In this document: positions 1-9,898 of the stretch, piece by piece
How the letters are laid out: each line of letters begins with the position of its first letter
Position numbering within the stretch: position 1 is the stretch's first letter
The notes under the pieces: generated by a model
Seen by the model: only the letters and a program-made list of their open reading frames with translations
The model's database searches: none
What the model was told of the DNA's origin: nothing
Position numbers and translations under genes: made by a program
Origin: Roseateles_C aquae
GTDB lineage: Bacteria > Pseudomonadota > Gammaproteobacteria > Burkholderiales > Burkholderiaceae_C
Direction: 5' to 3'
Assembly: GCF_032337115.1 (NCBI RefSeq)
Contig: NZ_JAVXZY010000011.1
Location: 153,159-217,158, forward strand
DNA length: 64,000 nucleotides

Positions 1-1
1 G

Positions 2-1084
<1,083 letters not shown>

Positions 1085-1098
1085 AAGCGCAGTGGGAT

Positions 1099-3033
1099 TC
1101 AGCCGCCCAGCCAGGCCCGGCCGGCATGCTTGCGCCGGTACATGGCGGCGTCGGCGGCCTTGGTCAGGCTGATCTCGTCCTGGCCGTCATCCGGGTAGAG
1201 TGCCAGACCGATCGAGCAGGTCAGCTCGATGCGCACGCCGGACAGCTCCATCGGCTGGGCCACCTGGTTGAATATCTTGTCGACGACGACCTGCGCGCTG
1301 CCGCGGGTGACCGGCCCGGTCAGCAGCACGACAAACTCGTCGCCACCGATGCGGCCCACCACATCGGTCTCGCGCACCGCATTGCGCAGCCGCTTGGCCA
1401 CCATCTGGAGCAGCTGGTCACCCACCGCATGGCCGTACTGGTCGTTGATCGGCTTGAAGCGATCCAGGTCGAGCAGGATCAGCCCCAGGCTGTCGCCATA
1501 GCGGCGCGCATTGGCCAGGGCGTAGTGCATCCGTTCGCCAAAGTGGGCGCGGTTGGCCAGTTCGGTCAGGGCATCGTGCGAGGCCATGAAGCGCACCCGC
1601 TCTTCGGACAGGCGCCGTGCATTGATGTCCGACAAGGTGCCAATCATCCGCAACGCCCACTGCTGCGCATCGCGCGACACGACGCGGCCACGGGCCAGCA
1701 CCCAGTTCCAGTCGCCGCTGTGTTCATCGGCCACGCGGAACTCGCTTTGCAAGGTCTGGCCGTGGCCCTTCAGGCAATGGATGAAGTCGGCCCGCACCCG
1801 CGGCAGATCATCGGGATGGACCAGGGACAGCACGCGCTGCGCCTGCGGCTCGCCGGCCTGCCAGCCCATGATGGCCTTCCAGCGCGGCGAGCAGTCGATG
1901 CGGCCGCTGTCGATATGCCAGTCCCACATGCCATCGCCGGAGCCATCCAGCGCGAAGGCCCAGCGTTGCTCGCTCTCGCGCAGCGCCTGCGTCATCCGTT
2001 CGGCCAGACCCTGGGCGCGCTCATTCGAATGCAGCAGCGACCAGCACAGCAGACCCAGCAGCGCCGCCAACAGCGCCCCACTGCCCAGCACCAGCGGCGC
2101 ACCGGCCATGCCGGTGCCGGCGGCAAAGTGCTCGCCCAGCTGCAAGCTCAGCGTCCAGGTGCGCCCGCCCACATCGAGGTATTCCTGCACCCGCCGCGCG
2201 CTCGCATCGATGCCGCCGCCGGAATCAAACAGCGCCGCCTCTTCGCTCAAGACCTGACCCTCGTACAGGCGCAGCCGCAGATGGCGCGGCAGTTCGGCAT
2301 AGACGCTGGCCATCAGCTCGCCCACCGCCACCGGCGCCCAGATCCAGCCGCGCAGGGTCTGGCGGCGCTCCAGCGTCGAACTCGGCGGGCTGCTGCTGTC
2401 GTACAGCGGCAGGACCATCAGCAGCCCATCGGGGGCGCCGGGCAGCAGCGGCGCCAGCGGCAGCCGCGAACTCAGCGCCATATGGCCGGAATCACGGGCC
2501 AGCAGCAAGGCATCGCGCAGCGCCGGCTCAGCCAACAGATCGCGCCCCAGTGCGGCCTGATTGCGCGGCACATCGGGTTCCAGCTGCGTGACCGGCGCAT
2601 AGGCCTCGCGCACGCCGCCGGGCTGGATCAGCATCAGGCCGCGGCCTTCGCGCTGCCACTGGCGCTGCACCGGCAAGCGCTGTTCCTCGGGCAGCCAGCG
2701 CGCCAGGCCCAGGCCCTGCACGCCGGCCAGTTCCGCGCCCAGCGGCAGCATGTCGACGTAATGCTTGAAGCTGCGCGCATCGCCACTCGCTTGCGCCAGC
2801 ACAAAGGCCTGGGTCGATTGCAGCAGCAGCTCGTAGGACAGCAGGCGCTGCTGCAGGCGCAACACCGCCTCATGCAGGCTGGCATCGACGACGGCCTGGG
2901 CCTGCAGCCGTTCGCTGCGCTGCTGGCGCTGCCAGAACAGCAGGGTCAGCAGCAGCACCGCCATGGCCACCGCCACCGGCCAGCCCTGCCAGCGCAGGCT
3001 GCGCGCCCAGAGCCGCCGCAGCCCGGCCTTCAT
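1099..3033 (-). CDS. Membrane diguanylate cyclase with CHASE, PAS and GGDEF domains
   Basis: This probably makes cyclic di-GMP in response to an extracytoplasmic signal. Order in 644 aa: a short basic N-terminus and a membrane helix (about 18-34), a periplasmic CHASE-like domain (about 60-290), a second hydrophobic helix (about 310-335), a PAS domain (about 350-470) and a GGDEF domain (about 480-640). The active-site motif is a canonical GGDEF, and an RETD sequence five residues upstream fits the RxxD inhibitory site. Its start overlaps the stop of the upstream periplasmic binding protein by 4 bp (ATGA), which implies translational coupling. No EAL domain is present. Confidence 0.93.
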   Translation of the reverse strand: MKAGLRRLWARSLRWQGWPVAVAMAVLLLTLLFWQRQQRSERLQAQAVVDASLHEAVLRLQQRLLSYELLLQSTQAFVLAQASGDARSFKHYVDMLPLGAELAGVQGLGLARWLPEEQRLPVQRQWQREGRGLMLIQPGGVREAYAPVTQLEPDVPRNQAALGRDLLAEPALRDALLLARDSGHMALSSRLPLAPLLPGAPDGLLMVLPLYDSSSPPSSTLERRQTLRGWIWAPVAVGELMASVYAELPRHLRLRLYEGQVLSEEAALFDSGGGIDASARRVQEYLDVGGRTWTLSLQLGEHFAAGTGMAGAPLVLGSGALLAALLGLLCWSLLHSNERAQGLAERMTQALRESEQRWAFALDGSGDGMWDWHIDSGRIDCSPRWKAIMGWQAGEPQAQRVLSLVHPDDLPRVRADFIHCLKGHGQTLQSEFRVADEHSGDWNWVLARGRVVSRDAQQWALRMIGTLSDINARRLSEERVRFMASHDALTELANRAHFGERMHYALANARRYGDSLGLILLDLDRFKPINDQYGHAVGDQLLQMVAKRLRNAVRETDVVGRIGGDEFVVLLTGPVTRGSAQVVVDKIFNQVAQPMELSGVRIELTCSIGLALYPDDGQDEISLTKAADAAMYRRKHAGRAWLGG

Positions 3034-3830
3034 GGCAGTTCCTGCAAGAGGCTGCGCGCCAGCTCGGGCTTGAAGTACTTCTCAAAGATGCGCTGCATGC
3101 TGCCGTCGCGCAACATCGCCTGCACCAGGCCGCGCCACTTCTGCTGCTCCGCCTCGCTGAGGCTGGCACGCGACATGATCAGCCCATGCGGCACCGGCTT
3201 GTCGCCGAACTCGATGATCTGGCTGAGCGCACGCAGCCGCGCCGATTCCAGCGTCGGGTAGTCGAAGGGCTCGATGATCATGGCCTGGATCTGCCCGGCC
3301 ACCAGCGCTTCGAACAGCGGCGTCAAGCCGGAGGACTGAGTGATGCGCTGCCGCGCCTGCAGCTCGTCGACAAAGCGGTTGGCGCTGTCGCTGTAGCGGA
3401 AGCTGCGGATCACGCCGAGCGTCAGCCGCTCATTGGCGGCAAAGTCGGCCAGGCTCTGCACCTGGGCATCGCGTCGCACCAGCAGGTAGTACTTGTTGCT
3501 GAAATACCAGGCGAAGGCGGCGAACTTGTCGCGCTGCGGCGTGCTGATGCCCGACAGGCTGAAATCCAGTGCGCCGGCCTCGATCAGCTGCCAGATCCGC
3601 GCCCGCGGCATCAGCGCGACCTGGATGCGGCAGCCGCTGCGGCGAATCAGCTCATCGGCCACATCGCGATCGATGCCGGTGCCGGTCTGCGGCGAATAGA
3701 GCAGGCCGTGGTCGTGCAGACCCAGGCTCAGCGGCCGCGAACAATCGGGGCGCTGCGCTGCATCGGTCTGCGCCGCACAGGGCAAGGCCAGCGCCATCGC
3801 CAGCATCAAGCTCAGCCCCGCTGTTCGCAT
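3030..3830 (-). CDS. Periplasmic substrate-binding protein (SBP_bac_3 type)
   Basis: Solute-binding protein of the amino-acid-type family, 266 aa. The ATG at 3830 begins a clear signal peptide (hydrophobic LMLAMALALP, cleavage near CAAQ). A much longer open frame extends upstream but has no protein-like character. A GGGGTGGG stretch just before the ATG may serve as a weak ribosome site. No ABC permease or ATPase is adjacent. Instead the gene overlaps a CHASE/GGDEF cyclase by 4 bp, so the protein may act as a sensory rather than a transport receptor; that is inference. Confidence 0.9.
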   Translation of the reverse strand: MRTAGLSLMLAMALALPCAAQTDAAQRPDCSRPLSLGLHDHGLLYSPQTGTGIDRDVADELIRRSGCRIQVALMPRARIWQLIEAGALDFSLSGISTPQRDKFAAFAWYFSNKYYLLVRRDAQVQSLADFAANERLTLGVIRSFRYSDSANRFVDELQARQRITQSSGLTPLFEALVAGQIQAMIIEPFDYPTLESARLRALSQIIEFGDKPVPHGLIMSRASLSEAEQQKWRGLVQAMLRDGSMQRIFEKYFKPELARSLLQELP

Positions 3831-4004
3831 CCCACCCCTTTCAATGCCCGGCGCCCGGCGGCGCAACGGCACAATACGACGCTGCCCGGAAAGCTTCAAG
3901 AATACGCCAAGCCCGATGACAAAACCCACCTGGCCCGATCGCCTCAACGGGCTTTGCCCGGCTCTCCCACATCTGATCCCGAGCTGCCGCCTGGAGCGCG
4001 CACC

Positions 4005-4427
4005 ATGAGCCCGCTGCTCGGGGGCCTGCTCAGCCTGGCTGCGCTGTTTGCTGGCGGCCTGCTGCTGGGCTGGAAGGGCGTGGTGCTGGCGCTGACCGTG
4101 ATCGTGTTCTGGCTGCTGCTGCAGTTCAGCCGCCTGATGCGGGTGATGAAGCAGGCCGGCGCCGCGCCGCTGGGCAGTCTCAAGGGCAGCGCGCTGATGC
4201 TGCACAGCCAGCTGAAGCCGGGCATGCCCTTGCTGGAGCTGCTCAAGCTCAGCGGCAGCCTGGGCAAGAAGACGGCGCCCGACGCCTACACCTGGCAGGA
4301 TGCCGGCGGCGACCGGCTCGAGATCCGCCTGCACAAGGGCCGGGTCCAGCACTGGACGCTGACCCGCGCCACCGAGGCCCCAGCCCCCGCCACAGACGAC
4401 CTGCCGGCCGACACGCCGGCCGCATAA
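4005..4427 (+). CDS. Small two-helix membrane protein, unknown function
   Basis: 140 aa. Two hydrophobic helices lie within about residues 1-42, followed by a soluble basic domain with an LKPGMPLLELLKL segment and a proline/alanine-rich acidic tail. Start chosen at the ATG with GGAG about nine bases upstream; the open frame continues further 5' but that part is antisense to the neighbouring gene. It lies 44 bp upstream of ilvE in the same direction and could share a transcript. I do not recognise a named family. Confidence 0.8.
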   Translation: MSPLLGGLLSLAALFAGGLLLGWKGVVLALTVIVFWLLLQFSRLMRVMKQAGAAPLGSLKGSALMLHSQLKPGMPLLELLKLSGSLGKKTAPDAYTWQDAGGDRLEIRLHKGRVQHWTLTRATEAPAPATDDLPADTPAA

Positions 4428-4471
4428 AATCCGCTTTCTTCTCTCGGCTCAGCCCCCAGCAAGGAGTTCCC

Positions 4472-5407
4472 ATGTCACTGGATGATCGCGACGGCAAGAT
4501 CTGGATGGATGGCCAATTGGTCGACTGGCGCGATGCCAAGATCCATGTGCTCTCGCACACCTTGCACTACGGCTGTGGCGCCTTCGAAGGCGTGCGCGCC
4601 TACAAGACGGCCCAGGGCACGGCGATCTTCCGCCTGCGCGAACACACCGAGCGGCTGTTCAACAGCGCCAAGATCCTGCGCATGAAGATTCCGTTCACCT
4701 TGGAACAGGTCGAGGAAGCGCAGAAGGCCGTTGTGCGCGAGAACCAACTCGAGAGCTGCTACTTGCGCCCGCTGACCTGGATTGGTTCCGAGAAGCTGGG
4801 CGTCAGCCCCAAGGGCAACAAGATCCATCTGATGGTGGCCGCCTGGGCCTGGGGTGCTTACCTGGGCGAGGAAGGCATGAGGCGCGGCATCCGCGTCAAG
4901 ACCAGCTCCTACACCCGCCATCACGTCAACATCACGATGACGCAGGCCAAGGCGGTGTCCAACTACACCAACAGCATCCTGGCCAATATGGAGGCCACCG
5001 AAGACGGCTATGACGAGGCCATGCTGCTCGACGCCTCGGGCTTCGTCTCCGAAGGCGCCGGCGAGAACCTGTTCGTGATCAAGAACGGCATCGTCTACAC
5101 GCCCGATCTGTCGGCCGGTGCGCTCAACGGCATCACCCGCAACACCATCTTCCACATCTGCCAGGACCTGGGCCTGAAGCTGGTCGAGAAGCGCATCACC
5201 CGCGATGAGGTCTATATCGCCGACGAGGCCTTCTTCACCGGCACCGCCGCCGAAGTGACGCCGATCCGCGAACTGGACCGCGTCGAGTTGGGCCGCGATG
5301 ATTACGTCGGCAGCCGCGGCCCCATCACCGAAAAAATCCAGAGCGCCTTCTTTGACATCGTCAACGGCCGCAATCCCAAGTACGCCCACTGGCTCAGCCT
5401 GGTCTGA
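4472..5407 (+). CDS. ilvE: Branched-chain amino acid aminotransferase
   Basis: PLP-dependent class IV aminotransferase catalysing the last step of Val, Leu and Ile synthesis and the first step of their catabolism. 311 aa, the usual length. Visible family signatures include the start MSLDDRDGKIWMDG, the motif LHYGCGAFEGVRAY, the PLP-lysine region KAVSNYTNSILANMEA, EGAGENLFV and FFTGTAAEVTPI. A strong AAGGAG precedes the ATG. It is followed after 41 bp by a small zinc-finger gene, the common arrangement in this bacterial group. Confidence 0.96.
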   Translation: MSLDDRDGKIWMDGQLVDWRDAKIHVLSHTLHYGCGAFEGVRAYKTAQGTAIFRLREHTERLFNSAKILRMKIPFTLEQVEEAQKAVVRENQLESCYLRPLTWIGSEKLGVSPKGNKIHLMVAAWAWGAYLGEEGMRRGIRVKTSSYTRHHVNITMTQAKAVSNYTNSILANMEATEDGYDEAMLLDASGFVSEGAGENLFVIKNGIVYTPDLSAGALNGITRNTIFHICQDLGLKLVEKRITRDEVYIADEAFFTGTAAEVTPIRELDRVELGRDDYVGSRGPITEKIQSAFFDIVNGRNPKYAHWLSLV

Positions 5408-5448
5408 GCAAGACCTGGCCCCGCCACCAGCAAGAAAGCAAACCTCCC

Positions 5449-5658
5449 ATGAGCAGCCAAGCCCCCTCCGTCGTCGAAGTCAGCGCCAGCGAGGTGCAAG
5501 GCCCGGGCGTCGTCGCCTGCCCCAATCCCAAGATGGCGCTGTGGAGCAACCATCCGCGCGTCTTTGTCGACATCACCCACGAGGGCGGCGGCAAGTGCCC
5601 CTACTGCGGCACCGTCTACAAGCTCAAGGACGGCGAGACCCTGCACGCCGCCCACTGA
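5449..5658 (+). CDS. Zinc-finger domain protein (zf-CHCC type)
   Basis: 69 aa. A short polar N-terminus is followed by a compact zinc-binding module: one Cys near residue 24, a His in WSNHPRVF, and a CPYC pair near the C-terminus. This C-H-C-C order is the pattern of the zf-CHCC family related to the small NDUFS6-like subunit. It lies 41 bp downstream of ilvE and is probably cotranscribed. The physiological role in bacteria is not established. Confidence 0.9.
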   Translation: MSSQAPSVVEVSASEVQGPGVVACPNPKMALWSNHPRVFVDITHEGGGKCPYCGTVYKLKDGETLHAAH

Positions 5659-5698
5659 GCACCGCGCCGTGCAGTCCCCCAAGACCCGGGCCGCCGCG

Positions 5699-6118
5699 AT
5701 GGCGGGCTCGCCTGACGATACCGAGCAGCAGTTCTACGAAGCGCTGCAGCACGCCGATCTGGACCGGCTGATGGAGCTCTGGTCCGACGAGGACGAAATC
5801 TCCTGCGTTCACCCCGGCGGGCCTCGCGTCGTCGGCGCCGCGGCGATTCGCGCCGCCTTCGAGGCGGTGTTCCAGCAGGGCGCGATCAGCGTCTTTCCCG
5901 AGCGCGTGCGCCGCCTGGTCAACGGCGATACCGCCATCCACCAGGTGCTGGAACGCGTGCAGGTGCAGGGCCAGGACGGCCCGCAAAGCGCCTGGGTGAT
6001 CGCCACCAATGTCTATATGAAGACGGCCTTCGGCTGGCGCCTGGTCGTTCACCACGCCAGCCCCGGTACCGCGCACGACATCCAGGAAGTGGTGCAGGAA
6101 CCGACCACCCTGCACTGA
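5699..6118 (+). CDS. SnoaL/NTF2-like (DUF4440-type) protein
   Basis: 139 aa from the ATG at 5699. An in-frame GTG at 5669 would add ten residues; neither start has a convincing ribosome site. The sequence has the ketosteroid-isomerase/NTF2 fold signature seen in small SnoaL-like proteins: FYEALQHADLDRLMELW near the N-terminus, a conserved CVHPGG, then strand-rich sequence ending VVHHASPG. The substrate is unknown. It lies between the zinc-finger gene and the hydrolase gene in an apparent operon with ilvE. Confidence 0.85.
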   Translation: MAGSPDDTEQQFYEALQHADLDRLMELWSDEDEISCVHPGGPRVVGAAAIRAAFEAVFQQGAISVFPERVRRLVNGDTAIHQVLERVQVQGQDGPQSAWVIATNVYMKTAFGWRLVVHHASPGTAHDIQEVVQEPTTLH

Positions 6119-6123
6119 CGCCG

Positions 6124-7107
6124 TTGAACTATCGCGCTCCCTTCTGGCTGCCCGGCGGCCAGCTGCAGACGATCTGGCCGGCGCTGTATTCGCGCCGCCA
6201 TTTCGGCACGCCGCTGCGCTTCCGCCGCGAGCGCTGGCCAACGCCGGACGGCGATTTCATCGACGTCGACTTTCTCGACGAAGCGCCGCCGGCCGCCGAG
6301 GCAAGACCTGACACCCCGCTGCTGGTGCTCTTCCACGGCCTCGAAGGCAGCTCGCAAAGCCACTATGTGCAGGCATTTGCCGATGTCGCCCGGCGGCGCG
6401 GCTGGGCCTTTGCGATGCCGCATTTCCGCGGCTGCTCGGGTGAGTTGAACCTGGCGCCACGGGCCTACCACTCGGGCGACTTCGAGGAGATCGGCTGGAT
6501 GCTGGCGCGGCTGCGCAGCGGCCACCGCGGCCCGCTGCTGGCCGCCGGCGTCTCGCTGGGCGGCAATGCGCTGCTGCGCTGGGCCGAAGAGGCCGGCGAC
6601 AGCGCGCGGGCCAGCGCGAGCGCCGTCTGCGCGATCTGCTCGCCGATCGATCTGGCCGCCGCCGGCCATGCCATCGGCAGCGGCTTCAACCGCCTGGTCT
6701 ACACGCGGATGTTTCTGCGCACCATGGTCCCGAAGGCGCTGAGGAAGCTCGAGCAGCATCCGGGCCTGTTCGACGGCCAGCGCCTCGCCGAGGTGCGCGA
6801 TCTCTACGAATTCGACAACCTCTTCACCGCGCCGCTGCACGGCTATCGCGATACCGAGGACTACTGGGCGCGTGCCTCGGCCAAGCCGCATCTGGCGCGC
6901 ATCCGCATCCCGGCCCTGGTGCTCAATGCCCGCAACGACCCCTTTGTGCCGGCCGCCAGCCTGCCCGGGCCCGCCGACGTCGGCCACTGCGTGACGCTAT
7001 GGCAGCCCGCCCACGGCGGCCACGTCGGCTTCCCGGCCGGCGCGCCACCGGGCCATGTGCTGGCGATGCCGGAGCAGGTCTGCGCTTGGCTGGACCAGGC
7101 TCGCTAG
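6124..7107 (+). CDS. YheT-family alpha/beta hydrolase
   Basis: 327 aa. The N-terminus reads YRAPFWLPGGQLQTIWPAL, a hallmark of YheT/ABHD1-like hydrolases. The nucleophile elbow is GVSLGGNALL, LFHGLEGSS provides the oxyanion-side HG motif, ARNDPFVP carries the acidic residue, and GGHVGF carries the catalytic His. The only start compatible with the family N-terminus is the TTG at 6124, six bases after the previous stop, so translation is probably coupled to the upstream gene. The substrate is unknown; short-chain ester or lipid hydrolysis is the usual guess. Confidence 0.9.
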   Translation: MNYRAPFWLPGGQLQTIWPALYSRRHFGTPLRFRRERWPTPDGDFIDVDFLDEAPPAAEARPDTPLLVLFHGLEGSSQSHYVQAFADVARRRGWAFAMPHFRGCSGELNLAPRAYHSGDFEEIGWMLARLRSGHRGPLLAAGVSLGGNALLRWAEEAGDSARASASAVCAICSPIDLAAAGHAIGSGFNRLVYTRMFLRTMVPKALRKLEQHPGLFDGQRLAEVRDLYEFDNLFTAPLHGYRDTEDYWARASAKPHLARIRIPALVLNARNDPFVPAASLPGPADVGHCVTLWQPAHGGHVGFPAGAPPGHVLAMPEQVCAWLDQAR

Positions 7108-7116
7108 ACTCCCGCC

Positions 7117-7632
7117 ATGGATGCCATCGTCGAAGCCGCACTGAAGAAGTGGCCCAATGTCCCGCACTGCTACGGCTGGCTGGCGCTGGATGCGCGCGGC
7201 GACTGGTATATGCGCGACGAGCGCATCCAGGCCGCCGGGCCCTTCCCGCGCGTCAAGGGCAGCCGCATCGAGCATCGCAAGCTGCGCGAGTTCATCGAGC
7301 GCAATTACGCGCATGACGAGGCCGGCGCCTGGTTCTTCCAGAACGGCCCGCAGCGCGTCTATGTGCAGCTGGAGATCGCGCCCTGGATCTGGCGCTTGAG
7401 TGAGGATGGCACGCTGCGCAGCCACACCGGCCTGCCGACCGAGGCCAGCGCCGCCTGGCTTGACGAGCAGGGCCATCTGCTGCTGAGCACGCCGCTGGGC
7501 CTGGGTCTGGTGCACAGCCAGGACATGCACCTGGCCGCCCAGTGGGTCGAAGACGGCCGCTGGCAGCCCGAGGAAAGATCGCTGGCCGAACTGCTGGCCC
7601 AGCACGCCGTTCAGCTGAATCCGCAGCCCTGA
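7117..7632 (+). CDS. Conserved hypothetical protein (DUF2946-like guess)
   Basis: 171 aa, soluble, no signal peptide. It begins MDAIVEAALKKWPNVPHCYGWL and carries a WYMRDERIQAAGPFPRVKGS stretch and several aromatic-rich segments. I recognise this as a type of protein common in Burkholderiales, but my family label is from memory and uncertain. It starts 9 bases after the hydrolase stop, the last gene of the rightward run that begins at 4005 or 4472. Confidence 0.75.
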   Translation: MDAIVEAALKKWPNVPHCYGWLALDARGDWYMRDERIQAAGPFPRVKGSRIEHRKLREFIERNYAHDEAGAWFFQNGPQRVYVQLEIAPWIWRLSEDGTLRSHTGLPTEASAAWLDEQGHLLLSTPLGLGLVHSQDMHLAAQWVEDGRWQPEERSLAELLAQHAVQLNPQP

Positions 7633-7648
7633 GCGCGGCGTCGGCGAT

Positions 7649-8413
7649 TCAGCGCAAGCGATAGGCGGGCTGTTCGCGCAGCACGCGGATTGCGGCCCAC
7701 CAGGCCGCCGCGCGGGCCTGCTGTTCGGCCGAGGCCTGCTGGCGGATCACCGCATAGAAGTCCGCCGCCAGCAAGGGCTTGGGCTGGATCAGCAGGCCCT
7801 GCAGGGCGGCATCGCTGAGCAGGGTCTCGACCTCGTCTTGCAGCGCCACCGCCGCGTCGATGCGCCGCCCGGCCAGCTTGAGCAAGAGCTGGCGGGTGTT
7901 CAGCGCCGAGTCGTCGACGCGCAGCCCCATCGCCTGCAAGGGCTCGATGGCCGCCCGCATCGAGACCCGGGTGCCGATCAGCAGGCCGGCGGCGTCAGCG
8001 CCGCTGAGCGCCTGGCCGTCCCAGTGCAGCGGCGAATCGCTGCGCAGCACCCAGACGAGATTGATGCGCGCCACCTTCTGGCTGCCATCCAGCGCGCCGG
8101 CCTTCATCGGAAAGCGGTACTGGGCCAGATTGCCGGGCGTGGGCACGGCCATGAGGGTGTCGACCTCATCGGCCTCCAGCATGGCCCGGCAGCGCTTGAT
8201 CGGAAAACGCAGGAACTGCACCGCCAGCCCCACCTGCTGCCCCGCCTCCACCAGCATCAGCTCGCCAATGCCCAGATGCTTGGGGTCGTTGTACTGGTAG
8301 GGCGGCAGCGCCACATCGCCGCCACAGACGCGCCAGGGCCGCGGGGTCTCCTGCGCCAGCAGCGCGCCATGAGCCAGCAGCGGGAGCAGGAACAGCCGTC
8401 GAAACAAGCGCAT
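7649..8413 (-). CDS. Periplasmic substrate-binding protein (SBP_bac_3 type)
   Basis: 254 aa from the ATG at 8413, which begins a good signal peptide (MRLFRRLFLLPLLAHGALLA, cleavage near LAQE). An upstream in-frame ATG (8425) and a longer frame add only non-signal sequence. The mature part starts WRVCGGDVALPPYQY, typical of extracellular solute-binding domain 3. It is a distant relative of the protein at 3030-3830. No transport genes are adjacent, so the ligand is unknown. Confidence 0.85.
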   Translation of the reverse strand: MRLFRRLFLLPLLAHGALLAQETPRPWRVCGGDVALPPYQYNDPKHLGIGELMLVEAGQQVGLAVQFLRFPIKRCRAMLEADEVDTLMAVPTPGNLAQYRFPMKAGALDGSQKVARINLVWVLRSDSPLHWDGQALSGADAAGLLIGTRVSMRAAIEPLQAMGLRVDDSALNTRQLLLKLAGRRIDAAVALQDEVETLLSDAALQGLLIQPKPLLAADFYAVIRQQASAEQQARAAAWWAAIRVLREQPAYRLR

Positions 8414-8465
8414 GTCGGACCCCATGCGCGGCAGCATAGCGCCTGCGCCAGGGGCTGGCGACAGG

Positions 8466-8500
8466 CAAAGAAAAAGCCGCCGGTCTTGCAACCGGCGGCT
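8466..8500 (-). terminator. Rho-independent terminator for the cytochrome c gene
   Basis: Perfect 10-bp inverted repeat AGCCGCCGGT/ACCGGCGGCT with a six-base loop. Read leftward it is followed by TTTTTCTTT. It lies about 35 bp downstream of the stop of the minus-strand cytochrome gene. Confidence 0.9.
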
Positions 8501-8532
8501 CTTCAGGCGGGGAAAAACTCGTGGGCCTGGCG

Positions 8533-9081
8533 TCAGTTCGATGCGGCCGAGGCTGCGGCAGCAGGCGCCTTGGGTTCGTCAAACTTGGCGCCGCCCTCGT
8601 TGGCCATATAGACCACGGCGCGAGCGATTTCGAAATCGCTGAAATCACCGCCACCTTGGGCGCCCATATTGCCCTTGCCCTTCAGCGCCGAGGTCCACAG
8701 CGCCTCAAAGCCGGTTTTCACGCGCGGGGCCCAGGCCGCCGCATCGCCGAGCTTGGGCGCACCGGCGGCACCGGTGGCGTGGCAGGCCGCGCACTGGGCC
8801 TGGAAGACCTGTTCGCCTGTCTTCAGCGCACCAGGGTTGGAGGCGTCCTTGATCTCGATCGCGCCGACCGGCTGGATGCGAGCCGCGATGGCCTGTTCTT
8901 CCAGACCCACGCTGCCGGCGGCCGGCTTGGCATCGGTGGTGACGTAGTTGGCCAGCATGATGATCACGATGACCGGCACCACGAAGGCGAAAAACACCGC
9001 CCAGATCAGCTGCTTGGGCGTCTTGATGGGGCCTTCATGGGCTTCTTCGTGGTCGTGCGCGTGATCTTGGTTTCCGCTCAT
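8533..9081 (-). CDS. Membrane-anchored c-type cytochrome (cytochrome c5-like)
   Basis: 182 aa. His/Glu/Asp-rich cytoplasmic N-terminus, one membrane helix (about residues 26-47), then a periplasmic monohaem domain with the CAACH haem motif and a downstream Met ligand region (GNMGAQGG). The C-terminal tail is Ala/Pro rich. Start chosen at the ATG with GAGGA just upstream; the open frame extends 16 codons further without support. Proteins of this shape usually pass electrons to terminal oxidases. It ends at a strong terminator and stands alone. Confidence 0.92.
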   Translation of the reverse strand: MSGNQDHAHDHEEAHEGPIKTPKQLIWAVFFAFVVPVIVIIMLANYVTTDAKPAAGSVGLEEQAIAARIQPVGAIEIKDASNPGALKTGEQVFQAQCAACHATGAAGAPKLGDAAAWAPRVKTGFEALWTSALKGKGNMGAQGGGDFSDFEIARAVVYMANEGGAKFDEPKAPAAAASAASN

Positions 9082-9329
9082 GAAATCCTCGTTGGCGTCG
9101 GCAAGGGGTTGCAAAGTGCTGCTCGCCAAAGCCTGGCGACAGCACGCAAAACCGCGGGATTATATCGAGGCTGCAGCCGGCCCAGGCCTGGCGCGGTGGA
9201 CAAAACGCCGTCACGCCCCAGCAATCAGCCCGCTTAGCGGCATTCTTGCGACAGTCGTGCGCCAGAGCGGCCGCTGCCGGGCTGCCGCCAGACAAAACGC
9301 CCTCAGCCTGAGGCGTCGCAGAACCCGGC

Positions 9330-9335
9330 TACAAT
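9330..9335 (+). promoter_or_regulatory. Probable -10 box of tRNA-Arg promoter
   Basis: TACAAT lies 13 bases upstream of the mature tRNA 5' end, the spacing expected for a short leader. No good -35 hexamer is evident at 17 bp. Confidence 0.5.
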
Positions 9336-9348
9336 GGCCGGCTGCCAC

Positions 9349-9423
9349 GCGACCGTGGTGAAGTGGATATCATTGGGCCCTCCGAAGGCTTAGTCGCAAG
9401 TTCGATTCTTGCCGGTCGCACCA
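9349..9423 (+). tRNA. tRNA-Arg (anticodon CCG)
   Basis: 75 nt folded by eye. The acceptor stem GCGACCG/CGGTCGC is fully paired and CCA is encoded at 9421-9423. The T stem GCAAG/CTTGC is perfect with loop TTCGATT. The anticodon loop CTCCGAA gives anticodon CCG, which reads CGG codons. The anticodon stem GGGCC/GGCTT contains two G-U pairs and the D stem one. It stands alone. The sequence immediately downstream changes character, making this a candidate integration site. Confidence 0.93.
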
Positions 9424-9898
9424 GTCCCAGCGCGGGAGCGCTCGGGGCCAGCTGATAAGTCAGGCGTTAGTTGGCGTTATTGACACACATGCCTTACAGC
9501 AAGCTCAGCCGCCATTAGGCTTAGCCAGGGGCTGACGAGCCGCATCTCCCTCTGGCAGCGGTTCTCTGCTCAGCTCATGATGACCATCATGAGTCTGCCT
9601 GACGATTTCAGACCTGCAGCGTCATCGGTTGGCCACACCACCTTCGTCGGACTTTGCTCCGTCAGTCTCATACAGGGCCAGCGTGGCTAGGCGATCGCCA
9701 GCTGCTTTCTTGACCCGCTGCACACGCGACTTGAGTTGGAGCTCAACACGGTCTGCGAACTCGCCCGTGACCTCACCTGATCGGCCCAAGTGGCAACGGT
9801 TGTGACAGTTGGGCTGCGCAAGCCCTGCCACGGCCATCGCGCAACGCCTAGTCGCTGGCACTGCCCAGCCTCGGGCGTCACGATGCTGTCAGTGCCTG
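9424..9898. other. 475-bp gap after tRNA-Arg, no supported gene
   Basis: Visibly less GC-rich than its surroundings. It holds a perfect 20-bp palindrome (9574-9593: CTCATGATG, AC, CATCATGAG). A leftward reading frame at 9622-9861 has a plausible helical, charged C-terminus (QLKSRVQRVKKAAG) but an implausible N-terminus; it may be the remnant of a lost gene. No integrase was recognised. Confidence 0.5.

Noticed and set aside
1126..3261. 711-aa rightward frame opposite the CHASE-GGDEF gene
   Set aside because: His/Gln/Ala-rich shadow of the GC-rich antisense coding strand; no ribosome site or motifs.
9622..9861. 79-aa leftward ORF after the tRNA
   Set aside because: No ribosome site and an implausible N-terminus; recorded only as a possible remnant in the gap entry.
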